From positions 1 to 20,291 of the IMG/VR virus record IMGVR_UViG_3300025120_013943: 20,291 bases of DNA. The stretch is one strand, 5' to 3'. This DNA is from a virus. The notes below the pieces were generated by a model. It searched no databases and was not told the DNA's origin. It worked only from the letters and a program-made list of their open reading frames with translations. Within the stretch, counting starts at the first letter, position 1. Each line of letters opens with the position of its first letter. A program made the position numbers and the translations under genes. Shown here in pieces: positions 10,301-17,962 of this stretch.

Positions 10301-13300
10301 AGCGCTTCCGCTAGTAGCCCTTCAGGGCCTTTTTGAAGCATATTAGATACAGTACCTAGGTCATCTAGTGCACGATCGTTGGCTTTGTCTATGAGCTCTT
10401 GAGCGATATCTTCATCTAGACCACTGCTAAGATAGATTGCTTTTCTATCACTGTTCCACTTGTTCAACTCCTCTTGAGTCAGACAGATCGCATCGAATAC
10501 TGGACTCTCGGGTACCTGAGAAGCTTGTTCTTTTAAAAATGCTCGTAGTTCTGGTGGTATGAATTTTTGCATTGAGCCAAAGCAATCTCGGATATCTGCT
10601 GGGTCTCCAAGTACTGGAGATAAGGCAGGACATCTTGAGTTTACCAATTGGGATACCTTCGTCACAACAACTCCATCCATATTGGACGGTGTGTTCGTCA
10701 GTAATCCAATAATCTCTTGCTTGGACATGGCGGCATTTAAAGTTTGAAACAAGCAGTCATAAGCAGAAGTATCTGGGGCTTGTAATCCGGAGCCGCCTTT
10801 CCCTAAAGCATTGTTAAATAAATTTTCTTTGATCTTATCGAGGTCTGCATCCGCATTCGGGCAAAATGCGTCTTTTACCGCTTCATCAAGACCATTGTGG
10901 TCACCAGTCAATAGAGCTGCCGAGAGTTGACCTGCGGCGTTAATACTCTTACAGAGAGCGTCATCGACTGTCTGAATTAGTTTTAAGATCATCTGGGTCA
11001 ATATCTTAGTCAGTACAGTCTCGAGTTTGTCAATAAATTTATTTCTTATTATTGTTAAGAAGTCTTTTCTCCAAGGTTTGAGATCTCTGATGTTAAATTT
11101 TCTCATTGCACTTGGGAAACCTAAGGCAGTGTTTCCGTCGCTACATGGGTCAAAAGATAGCGTTGAGAGAAAAGATTTGATCGGAGGATTGTGGAGACCC
11201 TGAAATGAGCATGTAACTTGATTGAGGTATCTTTGAACCAATTGTCCGCCGGGAAATCTATCTAGGTGAGACATCAGCTCATCTACTCCAAGAACATCCA
11301 TCATGTTTTCAATGTACATGTCCACCAGTGCAGACTGTATGTCTCCGAGAGCGGTGCCCAAAGTACCTTGTGCATTTGTTTGAGCAGCAATCAACTCTTC
11401 TTGTCTCTCCGGAGGCAATTTTGAAAAATCTTCTTCTTGGAATTCTTTGAGTTGATTTTGGATGTCGTTACGCGCTACTTCTAGCTGTTTTATCTCGAGA
11501 TTTATTTGAGATCTTTGTTCATCTAGAGATTGAATTTCCGATGAAGATAGTGCCTCAGAAGTAGGTGCGCTAACGGCATCTTCAAATGCTGTTGATTCGA
11601 ATTGTCTATCGGCAATATCTAATTCTATTTTTGCTAAGTCTTCTTTCAGTCTTGTTTTTAGTGGTCCAATGTTGCTATTTATCCCTCCAGCTGATAGATG
11701 TTTCAAATAGGGGTTTGAATCTTGAGATGATCCACCAGAAAAACCAGCTTCCCAAGGCATCGGCATATCTGCCCACTTTTGGCTTGCCATTTCTCGGAGC
11801 TCTGCTTGTTTTGCTGGTGGTAGCCCTTGGACGAAGAAACCCATCACATCGATATCCATTGCCTCTAGTGCTGCTTGGACAATCTTTTTGAAGGCCGCCT
11901 CCTGTGTTACTCCTGAGAACAAACACTGGATAGCATTGATCGTCAAAGCTTTTACATTACAAAGTGTTAACCTTTTTAACAAATCTTCCGGTGCTGATTT
12001 GGCTGTTTGATTTGCTTTCGGCGAAGTAATTTCTCCCGTGGTCATGAAAGTTTCTATATCTACGAGTTGCGCTAGTATGCCATCTTGATACTTTAGTTCT
12101 TCAAGGGCTAGCTTCTTTGCTTCTTTAAAGTATGGATTTCCCAATTCTCGATTAGCTTTACGGGCTTGTTTGGCTAAGTTTCTCTTGTTTTGTTTTTTCG
12201 TTTTTTTCGATGGAGATTCTGCATCTAGTTCATTTTCTAGACCAACAAGGGCGTCTCTTAAAGATTCTATTTCTGAAGGCAGTTTGTCTAGTTTTTTCTG
12301 AAGTCTCTGAGAATTACGGGCTGCTTCATCCCGCTGGTTTTTATATTTTCTTAGTGTTTTGTTGTCTGAAGCGCCAGATGATATGAATTCATTGAACATT
12401 TCTCTTTGGGCTTCAAATTCAGCTAGTTCCGATTCCATTAATTGTTGGTTCTGTAATAAAGATTCTAGTTCCGATTCTTTTTTAATTATAATGTTTATTA
12501 CAGTTTCGACAGGATCGTTATTTGCTGATTTTCTCGCATCAAGACCTGGAGTAAATGTTTCTTGTTTAAAATATTTCTTTTCAATCTCTGATTCAGCCAA
12601 CAAGTCTTTGCACGACTCTTTGGAGTTAAACTCGTACGCAATGGCTTGCACCAAAGACAGTGCTTCGTTTAAAACGTAATCTCTTAGTTCTCCTCCGAAC
12701 TCTTCAATGTTGTTGGCTACACACTCTCCAAGAGTATCAGTTACGGACTCTTCATTAAGAACTCCATAGTCAACCACCAAAAGCGGGAAAGTAAACTTAA
12801 CTAAGAAATCAAGCCAAGGGTAAGACTGCCTAGCTTTGAGTGCAGTGTCAATTTCTTTTATCTTTGCGATGTAATTCATAACCGTTGGCTTATTGCTATA
12901 TTTTTTTGCAAACTTGCTATTTCGGCCGCATATTCTTTGATAATCACAACCATCAATTTTTGCTTCAATTCGCTTGATCTTATATGGATTTCCGTTCTCA
13001 CCAGTCATAAAAGTTATGCGAAGTTTGTCTGCATTCTTTACTATCACCGATGGAGTGTTAGATCGAATATTCCACCTCTTCTTTTTGGGCTTCATTTCGC
13101 TATTTGCTTCTGCCTTCAAATCTTCGTAAAAGGTCGATATTTTACTAGAGAAAGATGATGCATAATAGTCACTACCGCTTTCTTTAAATTTCAAGAAGCC
13201 ATCTTGAGTCTGGTAGAAATGTGATTGGTACGTAGAGTACGCTTTGAGAGCGGACTTTAATCTAATAATTTGACCAAAGAATTGTCTGATGTCTATTTCT

Positions 13301-14037
13301 ACTTCATTTTTCGTAGCCTCTGCTGACTGTTGTATTTCCTGGCCAGTTGGATTGTCTGGTACAGAATCTAAAATGAACGCTGGTATGGCTACCAAAACCT
13401 TCAATAAACCTTGCATAGGTTCGATATCGAAATCAATCACTCTAGCGTAAAGTTCTAGAGCAAAAGGGTTCTTAATTTCATTAGATATACTTTGAAGAAC
13501 AAACTGCGTAAATGAGATAGGTTCTTCAGGGTTAAATTCCAATGGCCCTGATTTTGTCAAAAGATCAGGACAATCTTTTGGCTTCGCGATAGGGTCATCT
13601 CTTAAGTCCATAAAGATCCCATCAAAGTTATCATATTTTTGCAACAGTTCGTTCGGTGTCCTACCAGCAACGGCTGGTCCATCATGAGATGCACAGATAA
13701 TTTGCTGAGCTATTAGTTTATCGGTGTCCTGCAACATCAATCGAATAGCAGGTTGCACAAAAGATCTGAACAAGTGTTCTCGAGTTGGATACTTTGAAGA
13801 CCCTACGGCATTTTGGAAGTCGGTTCCCTCAAAATATTGCCCTTCATTGTTTAATGTTACGCAAATTTTATACTCACAGTCAGACTCATCCAGATATGTC
13901 TCTTCAAGCATCTGTCTCCAATCGGGAGCTATGAATGATTTGTTGGGGGTGCATGCAGGGCAAAACTTCTTAAGAGATAGGTCATCCGGTGCACCATCGC
14001 AGACCTTTGATTGAAATTGTTCAAAATTATTAGACAT
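7339..14037 (-). CDS. Giant 2232-aa virion protein of unknown family, baseplate region
   Basis: I do not recognise a characterised family. The N-terminus has a CPAC motif (Cys26, Cys29) followed by PNKSFIAPDW, a combination that looks like a conserved phage structural signature. Residues about 515-635 are strongly heptad-like and charged, predicted coiled coil, ending in a lysine-rich KKTKKQNKRNLAKQARK stretch. A second long helical region runs about 793-895 (LKTRLKEDLAKIELDIADRQ, then LEVARNDIQNQLKEFQEED). Residues about 990-1065 are amphipathic helix. The C-terminal half is mixed alpha/beta with scattered cysteines. No signal peptide or clear transmembrane segment is visible. It starts 1 nt after the spike-like gene with AGGAAAG as ribosome-binding site, and ends 3 nt before the gp25-like gene. 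A virion, probably baseplate, role is inferred from position. It is long enough to be a tape measure, but its place after the hub and its sequence do not fit that well. Confidence 0.8.
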   Translation of the reverse strand: MSNNFEQFQSKVCDGAPDDLSLKKFCPACTPNKSFIAPDWRQMLEETYLDESDCEYKICVTLNNEGQYFEGTDFQNAVGSSKYPTREHLFRSFVQPAIRLMLQDTDKLIAQQIICASHDGPAVAGRTPNELLQKYDNFDGIFMDLRDDPIAKPKDCPDLLTKSGPLEFNPEEPISFTQFVLQSISNEIKNPFALELYARVIDFDIEPMQGLLKVLVAIPAFILDSVPDNPTGQEIQQSAEATKNEVEIDIRQFFGQIIRLKSALKAYSTYQSHFYQTQDGFLKFKESGSDYYASSFSSKISTFYEDLKAEANSEMKPKKKRWNIRSNTPSVIVKNADKLRITFMTGENGNPYKIKRIEAKIDGCDYQRICGRNSKFAKKYSNKPTVMNYIAKIKEIDTALKARQSYPWLDFLVKFTFPLLVVDYGVLNEESVTDTLGECVANNIEEFGGELRDYVLNEALSLVQAIAYEFNSKESCKDLLAESEIEKKYFKQETFTPGLDARKSANNDPVETVINIIIKKESELESLLQNQQLMESELAEFEAQREMFNEFISSGASDNKTLRKYKNQRDEAARNSQRLQKKLDKLPSEIESLRDALVGLENELDAESPSKKTKKQNKRNLAKQARKANRELGNPYFKEAKKLALEELKYQDGILAQLVDIETFMTTGEITSPKANQTAKSAPEDLLKRLTLCNVKALTINAIQCLFSGVTQEAAFKKIVQAALEAMDIDVMGFFVQGLPPAKQAELREMASQKWADMPMPWEAGFSGGSSQDSNPYLKHLSAGGINSNIGPLKTRLKEDLAKIELDIADRQFESTAFEDAVSAPTSEALSSSEIQSLDEQRSQINLEIKQLEVARNDIQNQLKEFQEEDFSKLPPERQEELIAAQTNAQGTLGTALGDIQSALVDMYIENMMDVLGVDELMSHLDRFPGGQLVQRYLNQVTCSFQGLHNPPIKSFLSTLSFDPCSDGNTALGFPSAMRKFNIRDLKPWRKDFLTIIRNKFIDKLETVLTKILTQMILKLIQTVDDALCKSINAAGQLSAALLTGDHNGLDEAVKDAFCPNADADLDKIKENLFNNALGKGGSGLQAPDTSAYDCLFQTLNAAMSKQEIIGLLTNTPSNMDGVVVTKVSQLVNSRCPALSPVLGDPADIRDCFGSMQKFIPPELRAFLKEQASQVPESPVFDAICLTQEELNKWNSDRKAIYLSSGLDEDIAQELIDKANDRALDDLGTVSNMLQKGPEGLLAEALDDLLNQGEPDCETNPSAIILEDEDLAAEKLDMLNDFFKTIEKKFMSDLIEGRNSILNNILVDTYGFRLNKHERRAGQPFIRPNYVDNEEMLERRKDNFPFQVDVPVLGGFPYDLDKMTGEFPETVGGRMLQKMKNMNLQYDSKAKNTIVMNFKDSEEETDYESKLVYRVLPRPNPTHLVKVGETFHRRISRKEKKKLGLEGSRFGGIVSPNSSRFRVKDFSVQDMTNEIDYSIFEEYFNVETILFRNFLMKKANNNIGNSMLGKLEKVTDSWNLETLNFVKKTITQKTNGDTPLGFSFGADDGQKVTFKDMLYVNPEADPDRMLTWVYTKLPAEKILGKSATEHPRVHFLDPAIHGGSYLFPKIYIEPASYGGWLGMVKAFLPEMEVCDDVDNGFLQINDIARRAKKIEGSLPIDKRLSQEPECRFEVPYDRQLTPANHGILEGLIISALRTYGTEFILRTLPILGSIRLSSDNYDDSLFMMMAEKIEQEFIAEGSSIDFNFVKSYTYYLLFIEQCVQVAQRQIKEGLLDETPEMTNALEALNKVQMNFERSDDTAVAIRQTIKGAAIIGHNDEWEEKFKSISPDKYRRKLAIMRLDKRRMARKVAAIHDSRRHAQVFLAALLKREMSSLSDRISLNMRPLPHAWDIKKLALSKNGVVNFSETKSGLSTVEVQVVEGSGKPEYGKIMNCPDSQLVSSSTSNMESLGNLPERGIMFIEKYLRVISKDDTEQVMTISEFKEMISNTEQYDPNLKISDYFGNAVVLNNKFFGSIGVKFGVRLIYVPHSSLNLIPNLDELKERVGKIRGFYHIPMASYEHDLLDKAIKDIDLDDEDLGEDTKCYIDKLSESKDFKFLFETIIKTTTFTSLFGIYSYYNFFECIGLGPDEVEEDRRDKIKNQWKRTIFNDVKVTIKKQFRSTYQSDDDDYESSKQEKRKFDAKWLSNLLPDSYLGLDGSVRWWQSARIVDINPFNKDGNECLNDFQKLFKD

Positions 14038-14038
14038 T

Positions 14039-15037
14039 TTACTTTCCTATAAAAACTGTATTACTCAGAATGTTGTCCTCTGGAGTTCCTTTTAGTGATC
14101 CAGATTTTGTGCCCAAGTACTGCCTTGTTGTTTTTGCCTTGTGAAGTTCTTCGATGAGAGAGTCAAGTTTCTGATCGAACAAATTCTTAATTCCAGCGTT
14201 CCCTTTTGTAGCTGCAGACGCTGAAGGTGTAGATGGGCCCGCTCCTGCTACAATATGAACATGTCCTGCTAGGGCTACCTTATATAATGCTACATCCGTT
14301 TCAAGCTTGTCTACTTTCGCGGCAAGTGTGTTTACATAATCATTGACTTCATAAAGGTATTTGACCAAGTTTGCGCCGCGAACAGCAGGTTGATATTCAT
14401 CTTCAGTGATTGATCCAATTTCAATTTTTGCATTGACTTGCTTCGATCCAGTGACTAGTCGCTCTCCGCCTTGAAACTTGCCTAGGCCCGCAAGGATCCT
14501 GACCCTCTCTCTACCTATGACCAATGTGTGATCAGATTTAATTCCAATTCCTGATTTTAAATTATCTGATATAGCAGTTAGTGGGTCCGTATTTTCTGTT
14601 CCGAAATAGTGATTTATATTTCCTCGCTCAGTCAAATATATTCTTGCTCCATCTTCAGCAAAATTTGCTCTAGATTTTGTATCTGAGGTTCGGATGAGTT
14701 TAGATGCAGAAAGTTGACCAGCAACGATATCAATGGCTTCGCATTTTGTACCACCAGCTCCCCCTAGACCGGTCGATCTGGAGCCATAGTTGTCTTTTGT
14801 TAAAACAATCCGAGCACCGGCGTCATATCCGAGTACTGATTTTCGAGAAATGACTTTTTCGCAACCAGCAGCCTTCACAAACAACGGTAATTCTTCGTCA
14901 TCATCGGTCAAAAATAGGCCGCTCCTAGGAGGAAGTCTCTCCATTTTAATAGCCATTCGATCTTCGAGATCTTTTCTATTTTTATGAACCAGTGCATTAT
15001 ACGCCGATTTCATTCTTACATGTATTCTTTTTGTCAT
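14039..15037 (-). CDS. Putative central spike / baseplate protein
   Basis: 332 aa. Residues about 98-215 read as short repeated beta strands with DG and GN turns (EDGARIYLTERGNINHYFG, SDHTLVIGRERVRILAG), as expected of a beta-helical or OB-type spike core. Residues about 222-255 are a heptad-like helix (YEVNDYVNTLAAKVDKLETD). This is followed by the motif AGHVHIVAGAGPSTPS at about 257-272. The HxH pattern (His259, His261) resembles the metal-binding tip seen in P2 gpV and Mu gp45 spikes, though here it lies before, not at, the C-terminus. The last 50 residues are helical and then basic. The start ATG overlaps the upstream hub-like stop by 4 nt (ATGA). The spike call rests on context and pattern; it could instead be another hub component. 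Confidence 0.6.
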   Translation of the reverse strand: MTKRIHVRMKSAYNALVHKNRKDLEDRMAIKMERLPPRSGLFLTDDDEELPLFVKAAGCEKVISRKSVLGYDAGARIVLTKDNYGSRSTGLGGAGGTKCEAIDIVAGQLSASKLIRTSDTKSRANFAEDGARIYLTERGNINHYFGTENTDPLTAISDNLKSGIGIKSDHTLVIGRERVRILAGLGKFQGGERLVTGSKQVNAKIEIGSITEDEYQPAVRGANLVKYLYEVNDYVNTLAAKVDKLETDVALYKVALAGHVHIVAGAGPSTPSASAATKGNAGIKNLFDQKLDSLIEELHKAKTTRQYLGTKSGSLKGTPEDNILSNTVFIGK

Positions 15038-16170
15038 TCTCCAGGTCCTCCCTTTGAAGTTAGCGAGAAGTGTATATGTTCTGGTGATGGTGGTTTAGAA
15101 TTTTCATTTTCTCTAGCATTCTCTAGTTGGTATTTCCTGATGTGACCTGCTGCTTTCAAATCTTTTAGGGAACTCAGTATGGATTGCACATCAGACCATT
15201 CGAGATCGTTTGTTCTTAGATCAATAGCTCCGGATTCCATGTGGTTCGATATGTATATTCCGGCGTTGTACTGTTCTGTTAATTTTGTTATTAACCTACT
15301 CTTCAATCCAGCAACATCTGTTGACCAATCTTTTTCTGCTATGATTGCTTGGACTTCTCTGCCCTGATTGGTTCGATACATGGTGGTCCATTTTTTAAAT
15401 TCTATATAGCTTTGTGAGTCGCCTTGTGAAATTCTGCCGGACATCATAGCATTGACTTGGGCCGTGGGGCCTCGGAACATACTTGTAACCGTAATAGACG
15501 TTTGGGAATATCCTGAGCCCGTTAACTTTTCAGACAGGACCGGTAAAAAATCTTTGTAAGGAAACCTTTTGGACTGGTTGATCAGTGATGATCTATTGTT
15601 CTTGAATTTAATCTCAACCGTTGATCCCGGTATTCTAGGGTTTAAGCCTAGTAGGTTTTTTATACCAGATTTAAAGGCATCGGACGGGCCTCCGGTAACT
15701 TTGCCGAGTTTTGGGTTGAATGAAAATGCAGATGCTTGAACTAGGGATAAAAGTTGTATTGTTTGATCTTTTATTGTACAGCTCCATATTGACCCATTCG
15801 TTAAATTTTGTACATCGGAATGATCAATCCTAATATATCCCTCTTGACATTGGTTGATTGCTGTTTGGTATTCAATTCTACTTTTGGCGTCTAGAGGATT
15901 GTTCAAACCAGCGTGGTAGAAATTTTGATCAAACACTCTACATTTTAAAATGTTCGTCGTTCCTGTTGTGGGGCTTTGGGTAGTGGTCGTTGAAGATGCA
16001 ACGTTAGACCTTGCAGTCCTCACGACCTCTTCTGTTATGTGATCTATAAACACATAGGCATCAAATGGATCGGGAAATTGTTGTTGATTTCTAGTTTTAA
16101 ACTCCGACTCCATCCTGAGGGCTAGGCGATCTTCGGGTCTTAATAATTGATTTTGTGATTTAATTGTCAT
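15034..16170 (-). CDS. Baseplate hub-like protein with C-terminal M15-like zinc peptidase domain
   Basis: 378 aa from ATG 16170. I prefer this start over a TTG at 16215 that gives 15 extra basic residues, because the ATG overlaps the upstream stop by 11 nt like other junctions here. The first 200 residues include CRVF and an 'IDH-DVQNLTNGSIWSCTI' stretch that could be an OB-type hub domain. A T/S-rich linker lies at about 59-72. The C-terminal part (about 222-372) matches M15 / LAS-type peptidases: TSMFRGPTAQ with Arg233, SNHMESGAID with His310 and Asp317, and EHIHF with Glu364 and His367. These are the expected Zn ligands (His, Asp, His) and catalytic Glu of the ExxH motif. The H-to-G spacing is one residue longer than the usual HxxG. 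Such domains cut peptidoglycan cross-links, so it may be the tail-associated lytic enzyme, in the role of T4 gp5 lysozyme. Confidence 0.72.
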   Translation of the reverse strand: MTIKSQNQLLRPEDRLALRMESEFKTRNQQQFPDPFDAYVFIDHITEEVVRTARSNVASSTTTTQSPTTGTTNILKCRVFDQNFYHAGLNNPLDAKSRIEYQTAINQCQEGYIRIDHSDVQNLTNGSIWSCTIKDQTIQLLSLVQASAFSFNPKLGKVTGGPSDAFKSGIKNLLGLNPRIPGSTVEIKFKNNRSSLINQSKRFPYKDFLPVLSEKLTGSGYSQTSITVTSMFRGPTAQVNAMMSGRISQGDSQSYIEFKKWTTMYRTNQGREVQAIIAEKDWSTDVAGLKSRLITKLTEQYNAGIYISNHMESGAIDLRTNDLEWSDVQSILSSLKDLKAAGHIRKYQLENARENENSKPPSPEHIHFSLTSKGGPGE

Positions 16171-16456
16171 CTTTAGTGTTTTCCGAATCTTGAATTTCGT
16201 CAAATATTTGAGCAAAATCTTTATCGGTCAACTCTTCTGTCTTCTCATTCTTTGATAACAGCCCGCATATCTTTACAAGTTGTTCATTTGACCTCTGAAG
16301 CGTCTCTACGTACTTCGCAAGGGTTTGGCCTATGTCCCTATGTCGCGACATGTCTTGGGCCAAATATCGCATCGCATCATCAAGGAGTTCGCGAGTTGTT
16401 TCACGATCTTCCCTGATGTTGGTGATTGCTTCATCTATAATATCTTTGCTGCTCAT
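16160..16456 (-). CDS. Small helical phage protein of unknown function
   Basis: 98 aa, predicted almost wholly alpha-helical and acidic. The core 'DRETTRELLDDAMRYLAQ' and 'AKYVETLQRSNEQLVKI' runs in heptad-like spacing, which suggests a coiled-coil oligomer. It resembles small conserved proteins found beside structural genes in T4-related marine phages, but I cannot give a function. It follows the sigma-like gene after 19 nt. No clear Shine-Dalgarno sequence is visible upstream of the ATG. Its stop overlaps the hub-like start by 11 nt. Candidates include an assembly chaperone or a terminase-like small subunit; neither has direct sequence support. Confidence 0.75.
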   Translation of the reverse strand: MSSKDIIDEAITNIREDRETTRELLDDAMRYLAQDMSRHRDIGQTLAKYVETLQRSNEQLVKICGLLSKNEKTEELTDKDFAQIFDEIQDSENTKDDN

Positions 16457-16475
16457 GGTAATAATTAGTTCTACT

Positions 16476-17168
16476 TTAAATTTCGCCGTTGTCCCAATCT
16501 TTTCTAAAGTTTTTATAACGGGACCTCATTTTATTAAGTTGGACGACGATTTGCTTTGTGTTCATTCCTGTGAGCTCTCGGAGGTACAAGTAGATTGCTT
16601 TCTTATTGAATATCTCAATGTCTTCTGCAGAGTCAAACAATACCATTACTGCATCATAGACTTTCTTCTCAGATTCTTTTTGAAAGTCTGGTCTCCATGA
16701 TTCCATTTCGCTCTTCAGGTTCGCTATAAGCTCTTTGCGCATTGTCTTGTCTTGGTATGATTCGCCTTTGTCAAGAAGGTCTCTTTCAACGTTGTAATCG
16801 ACGGAATCATAAGACACTTCTCTTTCGAGTCGCTTCTTGTTTTTCTTGACCTTGTGTATAAACCAGTTTTTTGTAACAACTGAGAAATATGAGAATGCTT
16901 TATGACCTTTGTTTGGGTCAAACTTTGCTAAGATGGTCACGAGCCATCCTTTGCATTCTTCACGAAGGTCGTCGATATCTGGTAATGTTGTGAAACGATA
17001 AGTGAAAACAATCTTATCAACCATCTGCGAGAAGGCTGGTTGAATTAGAGAGCCATAGAGCTTCTCTTTTGTTTTCATATCGTCTGTCGAACAGTATTTA
17101 ACTATCGCGTCTTCGTGTACCTGCGTAAAGTACATGTTTTTCTTTTTCGCTGATCTCTTCCTCGGCAT
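16476..17168 (-). CDS. RNA polymerase sigma factor-like protein (gp55-type late sigma candidate)
   Basis: 230 aa from ATG 17168, chosen because GAGG lies 6 nt upstream; ATGs at 17195, 17189 and 17135 have poorer sites. Residues about 40-112 resemble sigma region 2: LIQPAFSQMVDKIVFTYRF, then DIDDLREECKGWLVTILAKFD, then AFSYFSVVTKNWFIHKVKKN, which fits polymerase clamp binding and -10 recognition. A basic N-terminus (MPRKRSAKKK) precedes it. Residues about 188-222 (YLYLRELTGMNTKQIVVQLN) look like a helix-turn-helix, possibly a region 4 equivalent, which T4 gp55 lacks. I see no hydrophobic-acidic C-terminal sliding-clamp motif of the gp55 type. The gene overlaps the upstream membrane-protein gene by about 71 nt in another frame. 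A role in switching on late genes is plausible from family and position. Confidence 0.75.
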   Translation of the reverse strand: MPRKRSAKKKNMYFTQVHEDAIVKYCSTDDMKTKEKLYGSLIQPAFSQMVDKIVFTYRFTTLPDIDDLREECKGWLVTILAKFDPNKGHKAFSYFSVVTKNWFIHKVKKNKKRLEREVSYDSVDYNVERDLLDKGESYQDKTMRKELIANLKSEMESWRPDFQKESEKKVYDAVMVLFDSAEDIEIFNKKAIYLYLRELTGMNTKQIVVQLNKMRSRYKNFRKDWDNGEI

Positions 17169-17478
17169 TTTCTTCCTCTTGTGTTTCATATTCAATTGGG
17201 TCCGTTATCGATATAACTTCTCCATATTGCTCTTCTAATAGTGTTCTGACTGCATTGGTGTGAGTCATCAAGGCCTGCAACGTCTCGTCTCCATAGAAAG
17301 CATCAAGTTCATAGACTTTCTTTAGGTGAGTCCGATAGTTCTCGACAATTTCCACAAGATCTCCGATGTTATCAGAAACGATTGCAAGATCTTTTGATTG
17401 CCAACTCGCAAGGCGAATCAGAACTACGTTCACCAATACGGATACACCTAAACAGGCTCCAAGTATTATACTAGTCAT
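17098..17478 (-). CDS. Single-pass membrane protein, conserved-phage type, unknown function
   Basis: 126 aa. Residues about 3-21 are a hydrophobic segment (SIILGACLGVSVLVNVVLI) with a following Arg, best read as an N-terminal transmembrane anchor with the rest on the cytoplasmic side. Residues 28-60 are helical. The segment YELDAFYGDETLQALMTHT resembles a signature of small membrane proteins common in T4-like marine phages, whose function is unknown to me. The C-terminal 30 residues are very acidic (EEENAEEEISEKEK). The ATG overlaps the zinc-ribbon stop by 8 nt (ATGACTAG), with GGAG about 8 nt upstream. The last 71 nt are shared with the sigma-like gene in another frame. Confidence 0.75.
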   Translation of the reverse strand: MTSIILGACLGVSVLVNVVLIRLASWQSKDLAIVSDNIGDLVEIVENYRTHLKKVYELDAFYGDETLQALMTHTNAVRTLLEEQYGEVISITDPIEYETQEEENAEEEISEKEKHVLYAGTRRRDS

Positions 17479-17725
17479 CAGGTAACTCCACTCTCTTTTT
17501 TCGCTCTTCCTTTAGAACAGCTCTATTTTCCTCTATGGCGCGTTTTACTTCGTCGCCTACCTTACCACCCTTCGTGCTTTGCTTGCGAGCCACATGAGGC
17601 ATTTGAGGCACCTTACGTATCTTGTTTGACTTGCAAAACCCGCACGTAAAGTGTTCATCGTTCATTCCATGAACAACATCAAATACCTCAGTACATTCTA
17701 GACACTTGTAGGTGTATCTAGGCAT
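17471..17725 (-). CDS. FmdB-type zinc ribbon protein
   Basis: 84 aa from ATG 17725. The opening MPRYTYKCLEC is the classic FmdB/CxxC_CxxC start, which fixes this ATG over an upstream in-frame one at 17758. Four cysteines in two CxxC pairs (Cys8/Cys11 and Cys28/Cys31) should hold one zinc ion. The rest (about 50-84) is a basic-acidic helix (EVKRAIEENRAVLKEERKKR). FmdB-like small zinc ribbons are proposed regulators but are mostly uncharacterised in phages. The start overlaps the stop of the 64-aa gene by 8 nt (ATGCCTAG). No membrane segment is seen. Confidence 0.85.
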   Translation of the reverse strand: MPRYTYKCLECTEVFDVVHGMNDEHFTCGFCKSNKIRKVPQMPHVARKQSTKGGKVGDEVKRAIEENRAVLKEERKKRVELPDD

Positions 17726-17912
17726 CTTTGTCGACCTTGATGGAGTCTTTGACTTCAAACGATGGTGGGTTCATTACCACCAACTGTCCTGCGTCATCAA
17801 CTTGGATTTGGAAGCTTTGAAGTACCGGCGTAATATCCGACTGTTCTAACAAAGACTTTTGAAGAGCCATCATGATTGCTCCAACGGCTTGATTTGATAA
17901 TTTGTGATCCAT
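17718..17912 (-). CDS. Small conserved-type phage protein, first gene after the promoter
   Basis: 64 aa. An N-terminal helix (NQAVGAIMMALQKSLLEQSD) is followed by a short beta hairpin (FQIQVDDAGQLVVMNPPSF) and a charged tail. This pattern (LQK..LEQ.DI..VL, then VVMNPP) looks like small conserved proteins in T4-related marine phages; the function is unknown to me. The ATG has AGGAG 6 nt upstream, the best ribosome-binding site in this block, and is the first start after the promoter. Its stop is shared with the start of the zinc-ribbon gene. Confidence 0.8.
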   Translation of the reverse strand: MDHKLSNQAVGAIMMALQKSLLEQSDITPVLQSFQIQVDDAGQLVVMNPPSFEVKDSIKVDKDA

Positions 17913-17918
17913 AATAAT

Positions 17919-17923
17919 CTCCT
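17919..17923 (-). promoter_or_regulatory. Shine-Dalgarno site AGGAG for the 64-aa gene
   Basis: AGGAG on the minus strand with a 6-nt gap to ATG 17912. It decides that start and is stronger than most ribosome-binding sites further along this operon. Confidence 0.85.
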
Positions 17924-17930
17924 ATTAATA

Positions 17931-17962
17931 TTACCCTTATTATAGCACCGATTAGAGGGTAA
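17931..17962. repeat. Inverted repeat bracketing the -10, possible operator
   Basis: TTACCCT at 17931-17937 and its complement AGGGTAA at 17956-17962 form a perfect 7-bp dyad with an 18-bp centre that contains the -10. The arms do not extend inward or outward. One arm covers the predicted start and the other touches the -35. A repressor or activator site is possible, but a chance match cannot be ruled out. Confidence 0.35.

Noticed and set aside
11586-12679. Plus-strand open frames of about 100 aa, some hydrophobic
   Set aside because: They are antisense to coiled-coil regions of the giant gene; the hydrophobic look comes from complementing charged codons.
17459-17470. TATAAT on the minus strand just inside the membrane-protein gene
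   Set aside because: No -35-like hexamer at the right distance, and it encodes part of the transmembrane segment.
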